Shown here piece after piece: positions 32,709 to 41,855 of a DNA stretch of 64,000 nt (its first letter is position 1; every line of letters starts with the position of its first letter). Position numbers and translations under genes: made by a program. Source of the DNA: Vicinamibacterales bacterium (GTDB lineage: Bacteria > Acidobacteriota > Vicinamibacteria > Vicinamibacterales > UBA2999); the NCBI GenBank assembly GCA_041659285.1, contig JBAZYO010000001.1:248001-312000 (forward strand), written 5' to 3'. The notes below the pieces were generated by a model. It saw only the letters and a list, made by a program, of their open reading frames with translations, did no database searches and had not been told where the DNA came from.

Positions 32709-32732
32709 GTGGTGTCCGGCTTTAGCCGGACC
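32709..32732 (+). repeat. REP-like short form with covarying stem
   Basis: GTGGT then GTCCGGCT / AGCCGGAC. Relative to 32653-32676 (opposite orientation) both arms have swapped G and C at the sixth stem pair, so pairing is kept. Between the two, 32680-32704 holds a further imperfect hairpin (TGGCC ... GGCCA with TCCGGC ... GGCGGA). Confidence 0.85.
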
Positions 32733-32796
32733 ATTAGGGAGATATGCGGAGGCGGTCGCTTGGGTAGAAATGGTGAAGCGATTATAGTTGCGCGCC

Positions 32797-34482
32797 ATGA
32801 GGTTCATTCGCGCGCTGCTCATTCCGCTGGCGGCCGGTGTCTGCCTGACGTTGCCTCCCGGCTGCGCTCAGCCCGCGCGCTACGACCTGATCATCCGGGG
32901 CGGCGACGTGCTGGCCGGGGATGGCGGGCCGGCGCTTCGTGTGGACGTCGGCATCACCGGCGACCGCATCGCCAGGATTGGCGACCTGTCGGCGGCGACG
33001 GCCGGCCGGGCGATTGACGCCACCGGCCTGGTCGTGGCGCCGGGGTTCATCGACGTGCAAGGACAGTCCGGGACGACGCTGCTGGCCGACGGCAACGGCG
33101 AGAGCCACCTGCGCCAGGGCATCACCACCGAGATCATCGGAGAAGGCGGATCGCCGGCGTTCTGGACCCAGGACACGGCCGACACCGATGCGCTCACCCC
33201 GTTCGGGGCGGCGTTCGACTGGACCGGGTTCGCCGGCTACTTCGAGCGCCTGCGTGAACGTGGCACCACGATCAACCTCGGCACCTTCGTGCCCGCCACC
33301 ACCGTGCGGCGCACCATCATCGGGATGGACAACCGCCCACCGACGCCGGACGAGTTGTCGCGAATGGAGGCGATGGTCGATCAGGCCATGCGCGATGGCG
33401 CGCTGGGCCTTTCGAGCGCGCTGATCTACGTGCCGGGCTCCTTTGCCAAGACCGACGAGTTGGTCGCCCTGGCCAAGGTGGCCGCCAAGTACGGCGGCAT
33501 CTACATCTCCCACGTTCGCGGCGAGAGCTTCAATCTGTTCAACGCGCTCGACGAAGCGATTGGCATTGGCCGCGATGCCGGACTGCCGGTGGTGATCTAC
33601 CACTTGAAGGTGGGCGCCAAGGCCAACTGGGGGCGCATGCCCGAGGCGCTCGACAAGATCGACAAGGCCAACCGCGCCGGGGTCAAGGTCAGCGCCACCA
33701 TGTATCCCTACACCGCGGGCGGCACCAGCCTGGCGGCGACCCTGCCGTTGTGGGTGCAGGAAGGCGGACGCGAGAAGATGCTCGCGCGTCTGGCCGATGC
33801 GGACGTCCGCAAGCGTGCCCGGGCCGAGATCGAAACGAAAATTGACGGCTGGGAAAACCTGCTGCAGGCGACGACCTTCGACGGCATCCAGGTGGCGTCG
33901 GCGCCGAAGGAGGTGGATCAGTCCATCATCGGCAAGCGCATCAGCCAGATCGCGACGGAGCGGAAGGCTGACCCGTGGGAGGTCTACTTCCGGCTGCTCA
34001 TCGACAGCGGCGGCCGCATCGGCGCGCTGTACCACATGATGAGCGAGGAGGATGTGACGACCGGATTGCGGTCGTCGTTCGTGACGATTGGAACCGATTC
34101 GTCGGCGCTGCGCGCCACCGGCGCCCTGGCGCAGGGGGCGCCGCACCCGCGCGCCTACGGCTCCTTCCCGAGGATGCTGTCGAAGTACGTCAGGGACGAC
34201 CGTGTGTTGACGCTGCCCGACGCGGTGCACCGCATGACCGGCGCGGCCGCCCGGCAGATGGGCATCACCGATCGCGGGTTGATCCAGCCGCAGATGCTGG
34301 CGGACGTGGTCATCTTCAATCCGGCCACGGTCAAAGACAACGCCACCTACGAGCGGCCCCACCAATACCCGACCGGCATCGCGCACGTCATCGTGAATGG
34401 CGTGCCGGTACTCGATCCGAGAGGGCTGACCGGCGCGCGGCCCGGCCGGCCGGTGTATGGGCCGGCGCGCCGGCCTAAATAG
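32797..34482 (+). CDS. N-acyl-D-amino-acid deacylase-like amidohydrolase, HxH replaced
   Basis: 561 aa from ATG 32797. An N-terminal signal-type segment (LLIPLAAGVCLTLPPGC) suggests export, possibly as a lipoprotein at C23. The TIM-barrel D-aminoacylase fold is evident: YDLIIRGGDVLAGDG, VAPGFID, YISHVRGES (metal His), VVIYHLKVGAKANWG, TIGTDSSA. The usual HxH after FID is replaced by QGQ (88-90), so one metal site cannot form in the standard way. A subset of the family with GQS-type sequences exists as I recall, so activity at a single metal is possible. Divergent from the PLP enzyme gene. Confidence 0.85.
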   Translation: MRFIRALLIPLAAGVCLTLPPGCAQPARYDLIIRGGDVLAGDGGPALRVDVGITGDRIARIGDLSAATAGRAIDATGLVVAPGFIDVQGQSGTTLLADGNGESHLRQGITTEIIGEGGSPAFWTQDTADTDALTPFGAAFDWTGFAGYFERLRERGTTINLGTFVPATTVRRTIIGMDNRPPTPDELSRMEAMVDQAMRDGALGLSSALIYVPGSFAKTDELVALAKVAAKYGGIYISHVRGESFNLFNALDEAIGIGRDAGLPVVIYHLKVGAKANWGRMPEALDKIDKANRAGVKVSATMYPYTAGGTSLAATLPLWVQEGGREKMLARLADADVRKRARAEIETKIDGWENLLQATTFDGIQVASAPKEVDQSIIGKRISQIATERKADPWEVYFRLLIDSGGRIGALYHMMSEEDVTTGLRSSFVTIGTDSSALRATGALAQGAPHPRAYGSFPRMLSKYVRDDRVLTLPDAVHRMTGAAARQMGITDRGLIQPQMLADVVIFNPATVKDNATYERPHQYPTGIAHVIVNGVPVLDPRGLTGARPGRPVYGPARRPK

Positions 34483-34641
34483 GCCGCAGATTAAGGCGCG
34501 AAGTACAGCCGCAGATTAAACACAGATCTAGAAGACACAGATCCGGAAAACACAATTCTGGAAATCACAGATCTGGATAGGCCTCAAAAGGTAACCTGGG
34601 AAATCGGCGTCTAATCTGCGGCTGTGTTTCCCCTCGGCGGC
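34483..34641. repeat. Intergenic CAGATTA/ACACAGATC simple-repeat region
   Basis: Repeated words CCGCAGATTA, ACACAGATC and ACACAATTC, ending with a reversed copy TAATCTGCGGCTGTG. No gene. The words match those at 31500-31565 and 14316-14350. Confidence 0.65.
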
Positions 34642-35925
34642 CTAGAAGATCTTGCGGCCGTTGATCCACACCTGCTCGATGCTCCGCGTGTTGCGGATGT
34701 TGTCGAGCGGGTTGGCGCCAAGGATCACGATGTCCGCCGCGGCGCCGGCGGCGAGCGTGCCGAACTGGCCGGTTCGCTGGTGGCAGCGCGCCGCATCACC
34801 GGTGGCTGAGACCAGCGCCTGCATCGGCGTGAGGCCGGCTTCGACCATCATCTCCAGCTCGAGGTGCTCGAAGAAACCCTGGAAGCGCGCGGGCGGTCCG
34901 GTGTCGGTGCCGAACGCGATGCGCACGCCGCGGTCCGCCAGCATCTTGAGGTTGCGCTTGGCGACTTCGAGTCCGGCCTTGTATTGCTGACCGGCCTTCC
35001 ACGCCGGGCTGATCCGGATCTGCTGCTGCCGTTTCGGGTCCTTGAGCTGCGCCACGATGTCGGCGGTCACGCCCTTGACGAAGAACGGGTCGTCCACCCA
35101 CGGCGGGGTGCTGTCGTAGATGAAGGTGGAGATCTCGCGCGTCAGGGTGGGGCTGTAACAGGCGTCGCGGCTCTTGAGCGCGTTGGCGAACGCGTCATCC
35201 ACCGGCACGTCGCGCACGCTGTGCGCAATGAAGTCGGCGCCGCCGGCGAGCGTGGCCTTGGCGTCGGCCAGCGAGTAGATGTGCACGGCGACCTTGAGGT
35301 TGCGCTGGTGCGCCTCGTCGAGGACGGCGCGCCAGGCCGCCTCCGGCATCTTGCGCCCGGTCCCCAGGTTGTCGTCAACGCGGATCTTCAGCAGGTCGGG
35401 CTTCATCTCGGCGACCTTGCCGGCCATGGCGCGTGCGGCCTCAGCGGTGTCGCCGGTGATCACCGCCCCAGCCACGAACAGCCTGGCCCGATCGAGCGGG
35501 CCGGACGTCTGTTCGTTCCGCAGGTCGAAGCCGGCGGCCTGATCGTCGCCGAGGCTGAACACCGTGGTCACGCCGTACTGCGCGTAGGTCCGCAATTGGC
35601 GCGTGAGATTCTCGCGCGTGTACGACGCGGGGTCGGCACGCAGCCCGGCGGTCGCGGCGAGATGTCCGTGCGCATTGACCAGGCCCGGCATGAGCGTCTT
35701 GCCCTTGACCTCGACGCGGGTGGCGCCCGCCGGCACGGTGGTCGAGGCGGCGGGCCCCATCGAGACGATGCGCCCACCGTCGATGACGAGGGTGCCGTTG
35801 TCGATGACGCGGCCCGTCCCGTCGATGAGCCGTCCCCCCACAAATGCGGTGACTTGGGCGCTGGCCGGCGCCGCGCTCGCGAGCGTGAGGGCGACGACTG
35901 CAAATAGGGCGTGTGCGTTGCGCAT
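34642..35925 (-). CDS. Secreted amidohydrolase (imidazolonepropionase/prolidase-like)
   Basis: 427 aa from ATG 35925. Sec signal (ALFAVVALTLASAAPASAQ) then an amidohydrolase with all metal ligands visible: LMPGLVNAHGHLAA (HxH), VAVHIYSL and DFIAHS (His ligands), FGTDTGPP (Asp). The arrangement fits the cytosine deaminase/imidazolonepropionase branch often seen secreted in Acidobacteria. Its substrate is unknown. Unlike the neighbouring plus-strand amidohydrolase, its HxH is intact. Confidence 0.88.
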   Translation of the reverse strand: MRNAHALFAVVALTLASAAPASAQVTAFVGGRLIDGTGRVIDNGTLVIDGGRIVSMGPAASTTVPAGATRVEVKGKTLMPGLVNAHGHLAATAGLRADPASYTRENLTRQLRTYAQYGVTTVFSLGDDQAAGFDLRNEQTSGPLDRARLFVAGAVITGDTAEAARAMAGKVAEMKPDLLKIRVDDNLGTGRKMPEAAWRAVLDEAHQRNLKVAVHIYSLADAKATLAGGADFIAHSVRDVPVDDAFANALKSRDACYSPTLTREISTFIYDSTPPWVDDPFFVKGVTADIVAQLKDPKRQQQIRISPAWKAGQQYKAGLEVAKRNLKMLADRGVRIAFGTDTGPPARFQGFFEHLELEMMVEAGLTPMQALVSATGDAARCHQRTGQFGTLAAGAAADIVILGANPLDNIRNTRSIEQVWINGRKIF

Positions 35926-35964
35926 GGCGCGGAAGCTTATCACCGGCAGTGTTAACATCGTCAC

Positions 35965-36615
35965 ATGCCCTTACAGGTCCTGGTCGCCGACGACGAACCC
36001 GTGTCGCGCACGGTGGTGGGGGCGATGTTGAAGAAGGCCGGCTACGACGTGGTGTTCGCGACGGATGGCGAACAGGCCTGGCGCCTGCTCGATGTGCTGA
36101 ATCCGCCGGCGATTGCGCTGCTCGACTGGGAAATGCCGGGACTCAAGGGGCCGGAAGTCGTCCAGCGCATCCGGGCGCGCGGCGATCAGGCCCCGACCTA
36201 CGTGATCCTGCTGACCTCGCGCGACTCATCCGCCGACATCGTCGCCGGCCTCAAGGGCGGCGCCAACGACTACGTCACCAAGCCCGCGAACGAAGACGAG
36301 TTGATCGCGCGCGTCAACGTCGGCGCGCGCGTCGTTGACCTGCAGGCGGCCCTGGCCGAGCGCGTGCGGAGCCTCGAGGAGGCCCTCGCCAACGTCAAGG
36401 CCCTGCAGACCCTGCTGCCGATGTGCGCGTACTGCAAGTCGATCCGCAACGACCAGAACTACTGGGAGAAGGTGGAGACCTACTTCCAGCAGCATTCCGG
36501 CGTCTCGTTCTCACACAGCTATTGCCCGACCTGCTATGAGCGCTTCGTGAAACCGCAGCTCGATGCACTGGAAGACGTGACGGAAGCCCAGCGGCGGCAG
36601 AAGAAGGAACGCTGA
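35965..36615 (+). CDS. Response regulator with C-terminal Cys4 zinc-finger-like domain
   Basis: 216 aa. CheY-like receiver (1-125) with acceptor D54 (LLDWEMPG), Thr85 and Lys106. After a short helix (125-150) a compact domain carries C154-C157 (LPMCAYCKSIR) and C187-C190 (YCPTC) with YWEKVETYF between them, a motif widespread at the ends of orphan receivers and sensory proteins. Function of that domain is not settled. The stop TGA shares bases with the next ATG (TGATG), so it is coupled to the Hpt protein. Confidence 0.88.
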   Translation: MPLQVLVADDEPVSRTVVGAMLKKAGYDVVFATDGEQAWRLLDVLNPPAIALLDWEMPGLKGPEVVQRIRARGDQAPTYVILLTSRDSSADIVAGLKGGANDYVTKPANEDELIARVNVGARVVDLQAALAERVRSLEEALANVKALQTLLPMCAYCKSIRNDQNYWEKVETYFQQHSGVSFSHSYCPTCYERFVKPQLDALEDVTEAQRRQKKER

Positions 36616-36968
36616 TGGCGGCCCCGGTGCTGGACCCGCTCGTCATCGAGAGCCTCCGGCAGCTCACGCCGCCGGGCGAACCCGACGTGCTCAAGGAAGT
36701 ACTGGAACTGTTCCTCAATGATGTGCCGGGCCGGCTCGCCCGGCTGCGAGCGGCCTGCGAGGCGGGGAATGCCGTCGAGCTGCAGCGGGTTGCCCATTCG
36801 TTGAAGGGCAGCTCCGGGAACATCGGCGCGAACGCCATGTTGGCCGTCTGCCGGCTGCTGGACGAGTTGGGCAGGTCCGGTGACGTGTCGAGTGGTTCCG
36901 GCCTGGTCGAATCCCTTGACGCCGAATTCGCTCGCGTCAAGGCCGAGATTCACCGGCTGACGGCTTAG
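36615..36968 (+). CDS. Hpt-domain phosphotransfer protein
   Basis: 117 aa. Four-helix Hpt domain with H61 in VAHSLKGSSGNIG. It can pass phosphate between a kinase receiver and another receiver. It is translationally coupled to the receiver protein upstream, so the pair likely forms one arm of a phosphorelay; the histidine kinase is not adjacent. Ends ~150 nt before the bacilliredoxin gene. Confidence 0.9.
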   Translation: MAAPVLDPLVIESLRQLTPPGEPDVLKEVLELFLNDVPGRLARLRAACEAGNAVELQRVAHSLKGSSGNIGANAMLAVCRLLDELGRSGDVSSGSGLVESLDAEFARVKAEIHRLTA

Positions 36969-37118
36969 AACGCCTGATCGAGGAACGCCTCGGCGTTGGC
37001 GCCGATCCCCCGCTGACACCCACGCGCGGTTGACCGGGGAAATACGCTCGGTGGGAACCATTCCAGCTACAATGATGAAAGGTAAGACGCCGGATTTCTC
37101 GAAGGGGATTCAATTCAC

Positions 37119-37541
37119 ATGATCGTGCAACGCTATCCAGAACCGTTCATCGCGCCCATGCGCGCGGAGTTGGCTCGCCTGGGCTTCGAAGACCTCAAGA
37201 CCCCCGACGCCGTCGAGGCCGCCGTCAAGCAGTCCGGGACGACGATGATCGTGGTCAATTCGGTGTGCGGCTGCGCGGCCGGCAAGGCCCGGCCCGGCAT
37301 TGCGCTCGCGCTGCGACAGGGGAAGCGTCCGGATCATCTCGCCACGGTGTTCGCCGGCGCCGACGTCGAGGCGACCGAGACCGCCCGCACGCACTTCGCG
37401 CCGTACCCGCCGTCATCGCCGTCGATCGGCCTGATGAAGGACGGCAAGCTGGTGTACTTGATGGAGCGGAAAGACATCGAGACGCGGTCGTCGGACATGA
37501 TCGCCGCGGAACTGCAGAAGGCCTTCGAACAGCACTGCTAG
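37119..37541 (+). CDS. brxA: Bacilliredoxin (BrxA/BrxB family)
   Basis: 140 aa. BrxA-type thiol protein with the CGC active-site motif (NSVCGCAAG) in a thioredoxin-like fold, SIGLMKDGKLVYLMER and a terminal Cys (QHC). These remove bacillithiol mixed disulfides in Firmicutes, and the same family is found in several other phyla. A TACAAT hexamer at 37068-37073 could be a -10 box. The stop abuts the GGGGTC-type repeat. Confidence 0.88.
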   Translation: MIVQRYPEPFIAPMRAELARLGFEDLKTPDAVEAAVKQSGTTMIVVNSVCGCAAGKARPGIALALRQGKRPDHLATVFAGADVEATETARTHFAPYPPSSPSIGLMKDGKLVYLMERKDIETRSSDMIAAELQKAFEQHC

Positions 37542-37583
37542 GGGGTCAGACCCCTCGGCACTCCTTGCTCGGGGTCAGACCCC
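37542..37583 (-). repeat. Paired GGGGTCAGACCCC palindromes (copy 2)
   Basis: Palindromes at 37542-37554 and 37571-37583 with a 16-nt spacer; on the minus strand this is the same unit as 22147-22188. It fills the gap between the convergent brxA and moaA genes and supplies part of the moaA stop. Confidence 0.8.
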
Positions 37584-38599
37584 TAGCCGCCTCTTGTATG
37601 CATCTCCAGATGCGGATCCCGGCGCAGCGTGTTCACCGGAATCAGTGAGCGCTCGCGCAGGGACAGCCGTGCTTCGGCGCCGCGGTCGGTGCGCGCGTGC
37701 CACACGCTGGTCAGCAGATCCCGCAACGCCTCATCGCTCACCCCGCCGCGGAGCGGCCCGCGCAGGTCCACGCCCCGTGGCCCGTAAAGGCAGAGATACC
37801 AGAGCCCGTCCGCCGTCAGCCGGCTGCGGTCGCACGACTTGCAGAACGGTTCGGTGGTCGAGGCGATGATGCCGAACACGGTGCCGTCAGGCAGCCGAAA
37901 GCGTTCGGCCGGCGCCGCCGACGACTCGTCCAGCGCTGCGACCATGCCGTAGTGGGCCGCGATCGTCGTCAGCATGTCCTGACGCGAGACCACCTGGTTC
38001 ATCGACCACGACGTGGCGCCGCCGACGTCCATGTACTCGATGAACCGGACTTCCGCGCCGCGCTCACGCGCGAACTCCAGCATCGGAATCAACTCGTCGT
38101 CATTCACGCCGCGGATGACGACGGAGTCGATCTTGAATCCCGGGAACGTGTCCACGGCGGCGTCGATGCCGGCGAGCACCCGCGGGAGCTCGTCGAACCG
38201 TGCCAGCTTGATGAAGCGATCCCGCTGGAGCGTGTCGAGGCTGACGGTCAGGCGATGCAGCCCGGCGGCCTTGAGGTCCGCGGCCGCGCCGGCAAGGAGC
38301 ACCGCATTGGTGGTCATGGCGAAGTCGCGAATCGCCGGCTTCGCCGCCAGCCGTTCGACCAGCGCCGGGAGGTCGCGGCGCAGCAGCGGCTCGCCGCCAG
38401 TGAGCCGCACCTTGTCCACGCCCAGCAGCAGGAACTGATCGACCAGCCGGTCGATTTCCTCGAATTGCAGGATGTCTTCGCGCGGCAGCCACAGGTAGTC
38501 GGCTTCCGGCATGCAGTACTGGCAGCGCAGGTTGCAGCGGTCGGTGACCGACAAGCGCAGGTTGCGAAGCGGACGTTGGTGGACGTCGAGGACGGGCAC
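37583..38599 (-). CDS. moaA: GTP 3',8-cyclase MoaA
   Basis: 338 aa from GTG 38599 (VLDVHQRPLRNLRLSVTD). Radical-SAM enzyme for the first step of molybdenum cofactor synthesis. The N-terminal cluster motif CNLRCQYC, the C-terminal cluster (FCKSCDRSRLTADGLWYLC) and the C-terminal GG required in MoaA (HTRGG) are present. It would serve the molybdenum enzymes in this window. No other moa genes are adjacent. Upstream it is separated from UPF0182 by a small hairpin repeat. Confidence 0.93.
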   Translation of the reverse strand: MPVLDVHQRPLRNLRLSVTDRCNLRCQYCMPEADYLWLPREDILQFEEIDRLVDQFLLLGVDKVRLTGGEPLLRRDLPALVERLAAKPAIRDFAMTTNAVLLAGAAADLKAAGLHRLTVSLDTLQRDRFIKLARFDELPRVLAGIDAAVDTFPGFKIDSVVIRGVNDDELIPMLEFARERGAEVRFIEYMDVGGATSWSMNQVVSRQDMLTTIAAHYGMVAALDESSAAPAERFRLPDGTVFGIIASTTEPFCKSCDRSRLTADGLWYLCLYGPRGVDLRGPLRGGVSDEALRDLLTSVWHARTDRGAEARLSLRERSLIPVNTLRRDPHLEMHTRGG

Positions 38600-38610
38600 G
38601 GCTTGATCAT

Positions 38611-38643
38611 AGTGCCTAAGGTGCCTGAGGCACCCCAGGCGCC
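38611..38643. repeat. AAGGTGCCT-type hairpin
   Basis: GTGCCTAAGGTGCCTGAGG continuing CACCCCAGGCGCC. Inner stem GGTGCC / GGCACC at 38620-38634. Same 9-nt unit as the larger inverted repeat at 62227-62317. Confidence 0.65.
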
Positions 38644-41358
38644 TTATCGAGGCTGCTTCATCCGTTCCAGTAACTCGCCGAGGCGCTTGATCTCTTCTCC
38701 GTACTTCGCCCAATCGCCGGCACGTTGCGCGTCGAGCGCGCGCTGGTAGGTGGAACGGGCCTCGCTGGCCATCCGCTCCCACTCGGCGGCGCCGGTCGCG
38801 GCCGGGACGGGCGGCGCACCAGCCATGGCCACCGGCGTGGCGGCCGGCGTCGCCGCCGCGCGGGGGGCGCGGTCGGCATCGCCGAACAGTCTCGCAATCG
38901 CCTCGTCGAGCGTCCGCTCCATGACGATGCGGTTCTGGTAGGCGACGATCACGCGGGTCAGTTCAGGAATGCGGCCGGCTTGCGCGCGCAGGTAGAGGGG
39001 ACGCACGTAGATCAGTGATTGCTCGATCGGAATCACCATGAGCGTGCCCTGGATCACCTGCGAGCCCTGCTGGCTCCACAGCGTGATCTGCGGCGAGATC
39101 ACCTGGTCCTGGTTGATGCGCGCCACCACCTGTTGCGGGCCGAAGACCAGCGTCTGCTTGGGGAACTGGAACACCTGCAGCTTGCCGTAGTGCTCGCCGT
39201 CGCTGCGCGCCACCATCCACGAGGCGAGGTTGTCGCGCCGCCGCGGCGTGAACGGCAGCATCTGGATGAACTCGGCGTCGTTCTCGCCCGGCAGCTTCAT
39301 CATCGCGTAGTACGGCTCCATCCGCCGGGTCTCGCCGCTGCTGTCCACCGCGGGTACTTCCCACTGGTCTTCCTTGTTGTAGAAGACCGCCGGATTGGTC
39401 ATGTGGTAGGTCGCATACACGGACGACTGCATCTGGAAGATGCCCTCCGGGTAGCGCACGTGGTGGCGCAGGTCTTCCGGCATTTCGCTGAGCGGGCGCA
39501 GCAGCGTCGGGAAGATCCGCGCGATGGTCTGCACGATCGGGTCGTTGGGTTCGGACAGGTAGAACTGCACCGTGCCCTGGTAGGCGTCCACCACCACCTT
39601 GACCGAATTGCGGATGTAGTTCACGCCGCCGGCCGCGGTCGCGTACGGGTAACGATCGGTCGTGGTGTAGGCGTCCTGGATCCAGAAGATGCGGCCGCCG
39701 CTGACCACCGGGTAGGGGTCGTCGTCGAACACCAGGAACGGCGCGATCTTGGCGACGCGCCGCCGGATTTGGCGATCGAACATCAGCCGGCTCTCGCTGG
39801 TGATGTCGTCGCTCAGCAGAATCTGGTACGACCGGAACCGCGCGGCGAACAACAGCTTCGTCCACAGCGAGCTGATCGGAATCCCGCCGGTGCCGGCGTA
39901 CTGGTTGTAGACGTTGTCTTCGCCCTTCGGGTAATGGAACTCCTGCGCGCGGGTGCGGACGATGATGTAGTCGCCGGCGAGCTCGCCGAAGTAGATGCTC
40001 GGCTCGGTGATGTCGATGTCGACGGTGGTCACCGGCGGCAGGTCGCGGACGAACAGCACCGGCAGGCCCTCGCTGGTGACCTCGTTCACGGGGCCGAGCG
40101 TGAGGCCGTGGCCGTGCGTGAAGACCAGGCGCTCGTTGACCCACGTGCGGTTGGGCAGCGCCGCCGGGTTCAGCTCGCGTACCGAGAGCATGACCTGCCG
40201 GTTCTTGCCGTTGATCATGTAGCGGTCGTTGTCCACCGAGACGAAGTCGTAATAGGTGCGGATCTCCTGGATCTGCCCGAACGTCTCGAGCAGCGGCTGG
40301 TGGTCCCACAGCCGCACGTTGTCGAGCGTGCCGCGATTGGCCTCGAGATCGGCGCGGGTCAGCGCCGCGTCACCGGGCAACTCGCGCTCTTCGATCTGGT
40401 TGAGCGCGAAGGCATCGCGGGTGGCGGCGATGTTGTATTCCATGAACGGCGTTTCGCGGACCTGCTCGTTGGGCGTCACGGCGAAGCGCTGCAGCATGGT
40501 GGCGTAGCCTTCGCCGCCGAGCAGGGTGATGCCGTAGAGGGCGGCGCCGGCGATCAGGAGGCCGCGCGAGTTGCGCACCGCGGACGCGGCGGCCAGGCCG
40601 GCGGCCACCACTGCCGCGGCCGCCAGCGCGAGGGCGGCCGGCATGCGCGCGTAGACGTCGGCGTAACTGGCACCCTGGATGATGCCCGACGGCATTACGA
40701 TTTCGTGGAGGCGGCCGAGCCAGGCGCCCAGCGCGAGGACCAGGAAGAAGGCGGCCGCCAGCCACGTCAGGTGGCGGCTCGCGCGCGGTTCGACGCGGAC
40801 GCCGAACGGCGTCAGCGCCATCTGCCCGGCGGCCACGTAGAGCGCGCCGGCGCCGGCGGCGGCGATCACGACCAGGCCCATCGCCAGCCCGCGCGCGAGC
40901 TCGAGCGCCGGCAAGGTGAAGATGTAGAGACTGGCATCGTGCCCGAGGATCGGATCGCTCTTGCCGAACGGCCCCTGGTACCACCACGTGAGCACCGTCA
41001 TCCACTGGCTGGAGGCGTAGGACGCAAACAGGAACGCGGCGACCACGACGGCGAGCATGACGAGCGGCCGCAGTTGATCGCGGGTGGGCAGTGCCACGCT
41101 GAAGCCTTCCCGCGTCGTGAAGGTGATCGGGGCCGGGGAAATGGACGACAGGGCGATGCGGACGTGAACCGTCAGCCAGGCGGCGGCCGCCACGAACACC
41201 GTCACCGCCATGCCGGCGCGCGCCGAGATTTCAGTGGAGAAGATGTCCTGGAACCCGACTTCGCCGAACCAGAGCCAGTCGGTGAGGAAGTCGACCGAGA
41301 AGGGCAGGACGAAGAAGATCGCTCCCGCCAGGAAGAGAATCAGGATCCGTAAGGGCAC
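38644..41358 (-). CDS. UPF0182 family membrane protein
   Basis: 904 aa, the usual length of UPF0182. About seven hydrophobic segments in the first ~290 residues (first: ILILFLAGAIFFVLPFS), then a large soluble domain with conserved blocks such as PFMEYNIAATRDAF, NDRYMINGKNRQVMLSVREL and FHYPKGEDNVYNQYAGTGG, and a helical C-terminal tail after an Ala/Pro linker. Function of the family is unknown; it is most common in actinobacteria, cyanobacteria and acidobacteria. It probably sits in the inner membrane with the soluble domain outside. Confidence 0.92.
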   Translation of the reverse strand: MPLRILILFLAGAIFFVLPFSVDFLTDWLWFGEVGFQDIFSTEISARAGMAVTVFVAAAAWLTVHVRIALSSISPAPITFTTREGFSVALPTRDQLRPLVMLAVVVAAFLFASYASSQWMTVLTWWYQGPFGKSDPILGHDASLYIFTLPALELARGLAMGLVVIAAAGAGALYVAAGQMALTPFGVRVEPRASRHLTWLAAAFFLVLALGAWLGRLHEIVMPSGIIQGASYADVYARMPAALALAAAAVVAAGLAAASAVRNSRGLLIAGAALYGITLLGGEGYATMLQRFAVTPNEQVRETPFMEYNIAATRDAFALNQIEERELPGDAALTRADLEANRGTLDNVRLWDHQPLLETFGQIQEIRTYYDFVSVDNDRYMINGKNRQVMLSVRELNPAALPNRTWVNERLVFTHGHGLTLGPVNEVTSEGLPVLFVRDLPPVTTVDIDITEPSIYFGELAGDYIIVRTRAQEFHYPKGEDNVYNQYAGTGGIPISSLWTKLLFAARFRSYQILLSDDITSESRLMFDRQIRRRVAKIAPFLVFDDDPYPVVSGGRIFWIQDAYTTTDRYPYATAAGGVNYIRNSVKVVVDAYQGTVQFYLSEPNDPIVQTIARIFPTLLRPLSEMPEDLRHHVRYPEGIFQMQSSVYATYHMTNPAVFYNKEDQWEVPAVDSSGETRRMEPYYAMMKLPGENDAEFIQMLPFTPRRRDNLASWMVARSDGEHYGKLQVFQFPKQTLVFGPQQVVARINQDQVISPQITLWSQQGSQVIQGTLMVIPIEQSLIYVRPLYLRAQAGRIPELTRVIVAYQNRIVMERTLDEAIARLFGDADRAPRAAATPAATPVAMAGAPPVPAATGAAEWERMASEARSTYQRALDAQRAGDWAKYGEEIKRLGELLERMKQPR

Positions 41359-41367
41359 GGGGGCATC

Positions 41368-41766
41368 TTACTCCCCCCGCTTCAACCTCCGCAGCGTCCG
41401 CCGCTGATCGCGGTCGGGCCGGGTGGGAGGTGTCGCCGCGGCCCGATAGATACGCTCGAGCTTGCGCAATTCGATCTCTTCCGCCGTCGGTTTGGGGGAG
41501 GTGTCCTCGTACAGCAGCCGCGCCTCAGCCCTGGAGATGTGGCTGTCGGCCAGGCCGAGCACCGTGAGCAGTTGCTTGCGCCCCATCGGGCGCTGAACCA
41601 CGAGCAGGTCGCCGGGCTTGACCAGGCGGTGCGGCTTGGCGGTCGCGCCATTGACGCTGACCTTGCCGAGCCGGCATGCCTTGGTCGCCTCCGATCGGGT
41701 CTTGAAGACGCACGCGACGTCGAGCCATACGTCGAGCCGGACGGATTCCACCGGAGAATCATACAA
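41368..41766 (-). CDS. S4-domain RNA-binding protein (Hsp15-like)
   Basis: 132 aa. S4 RNA-binding domain at ~5-65 (VRLDVWLDVACVFKTRS; KACRLGKVSVNG) followed by a basic tail (RPDRDQRRTLRRLKRGE), the layout of the ribosome-associated heat-shock protein Hsp15, which rescues 50S subunits carrying nascent chains. Start ATG at 41766. It lies 9 nt upstream of the UPF0182 gene and is co-oriented. Confidence 0.85.
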   Translation of the reverse strand: MYDSPVESVRLDVWLDVACVFKTRSEATKACRLGKVSVNGATAKPHRLVKPGDLLVVQRPMGRKQLLTVLGLADSHISRAEARLLYEDTSPKPTAEEIELRKLERIYRAAATPPTRPDRDQRRTLRRLKRGE

Positions 41767-41855
41767 GCGGAGGAGATGAACAGAAGGTCAGGAGCTCAGA
41801 AGAACTCAAGTTAGTTTCTCCTGATCTTCCGATCTCCTTTTATGATTACTGGCCA

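Noticed and set aside
32782..34386. 534-codon frame antisense to the D-aminoacylase
   Set aside because: No recognisable motif; high Arg/Gly/His.
39019..41352. 777-codon open frame antisense to UPF0182
   Set aside because: His/Arg/Gly-rich composition typical of GC-rich antisense frames, no family, and the minus-strand protein is a clear UPF0182 member.
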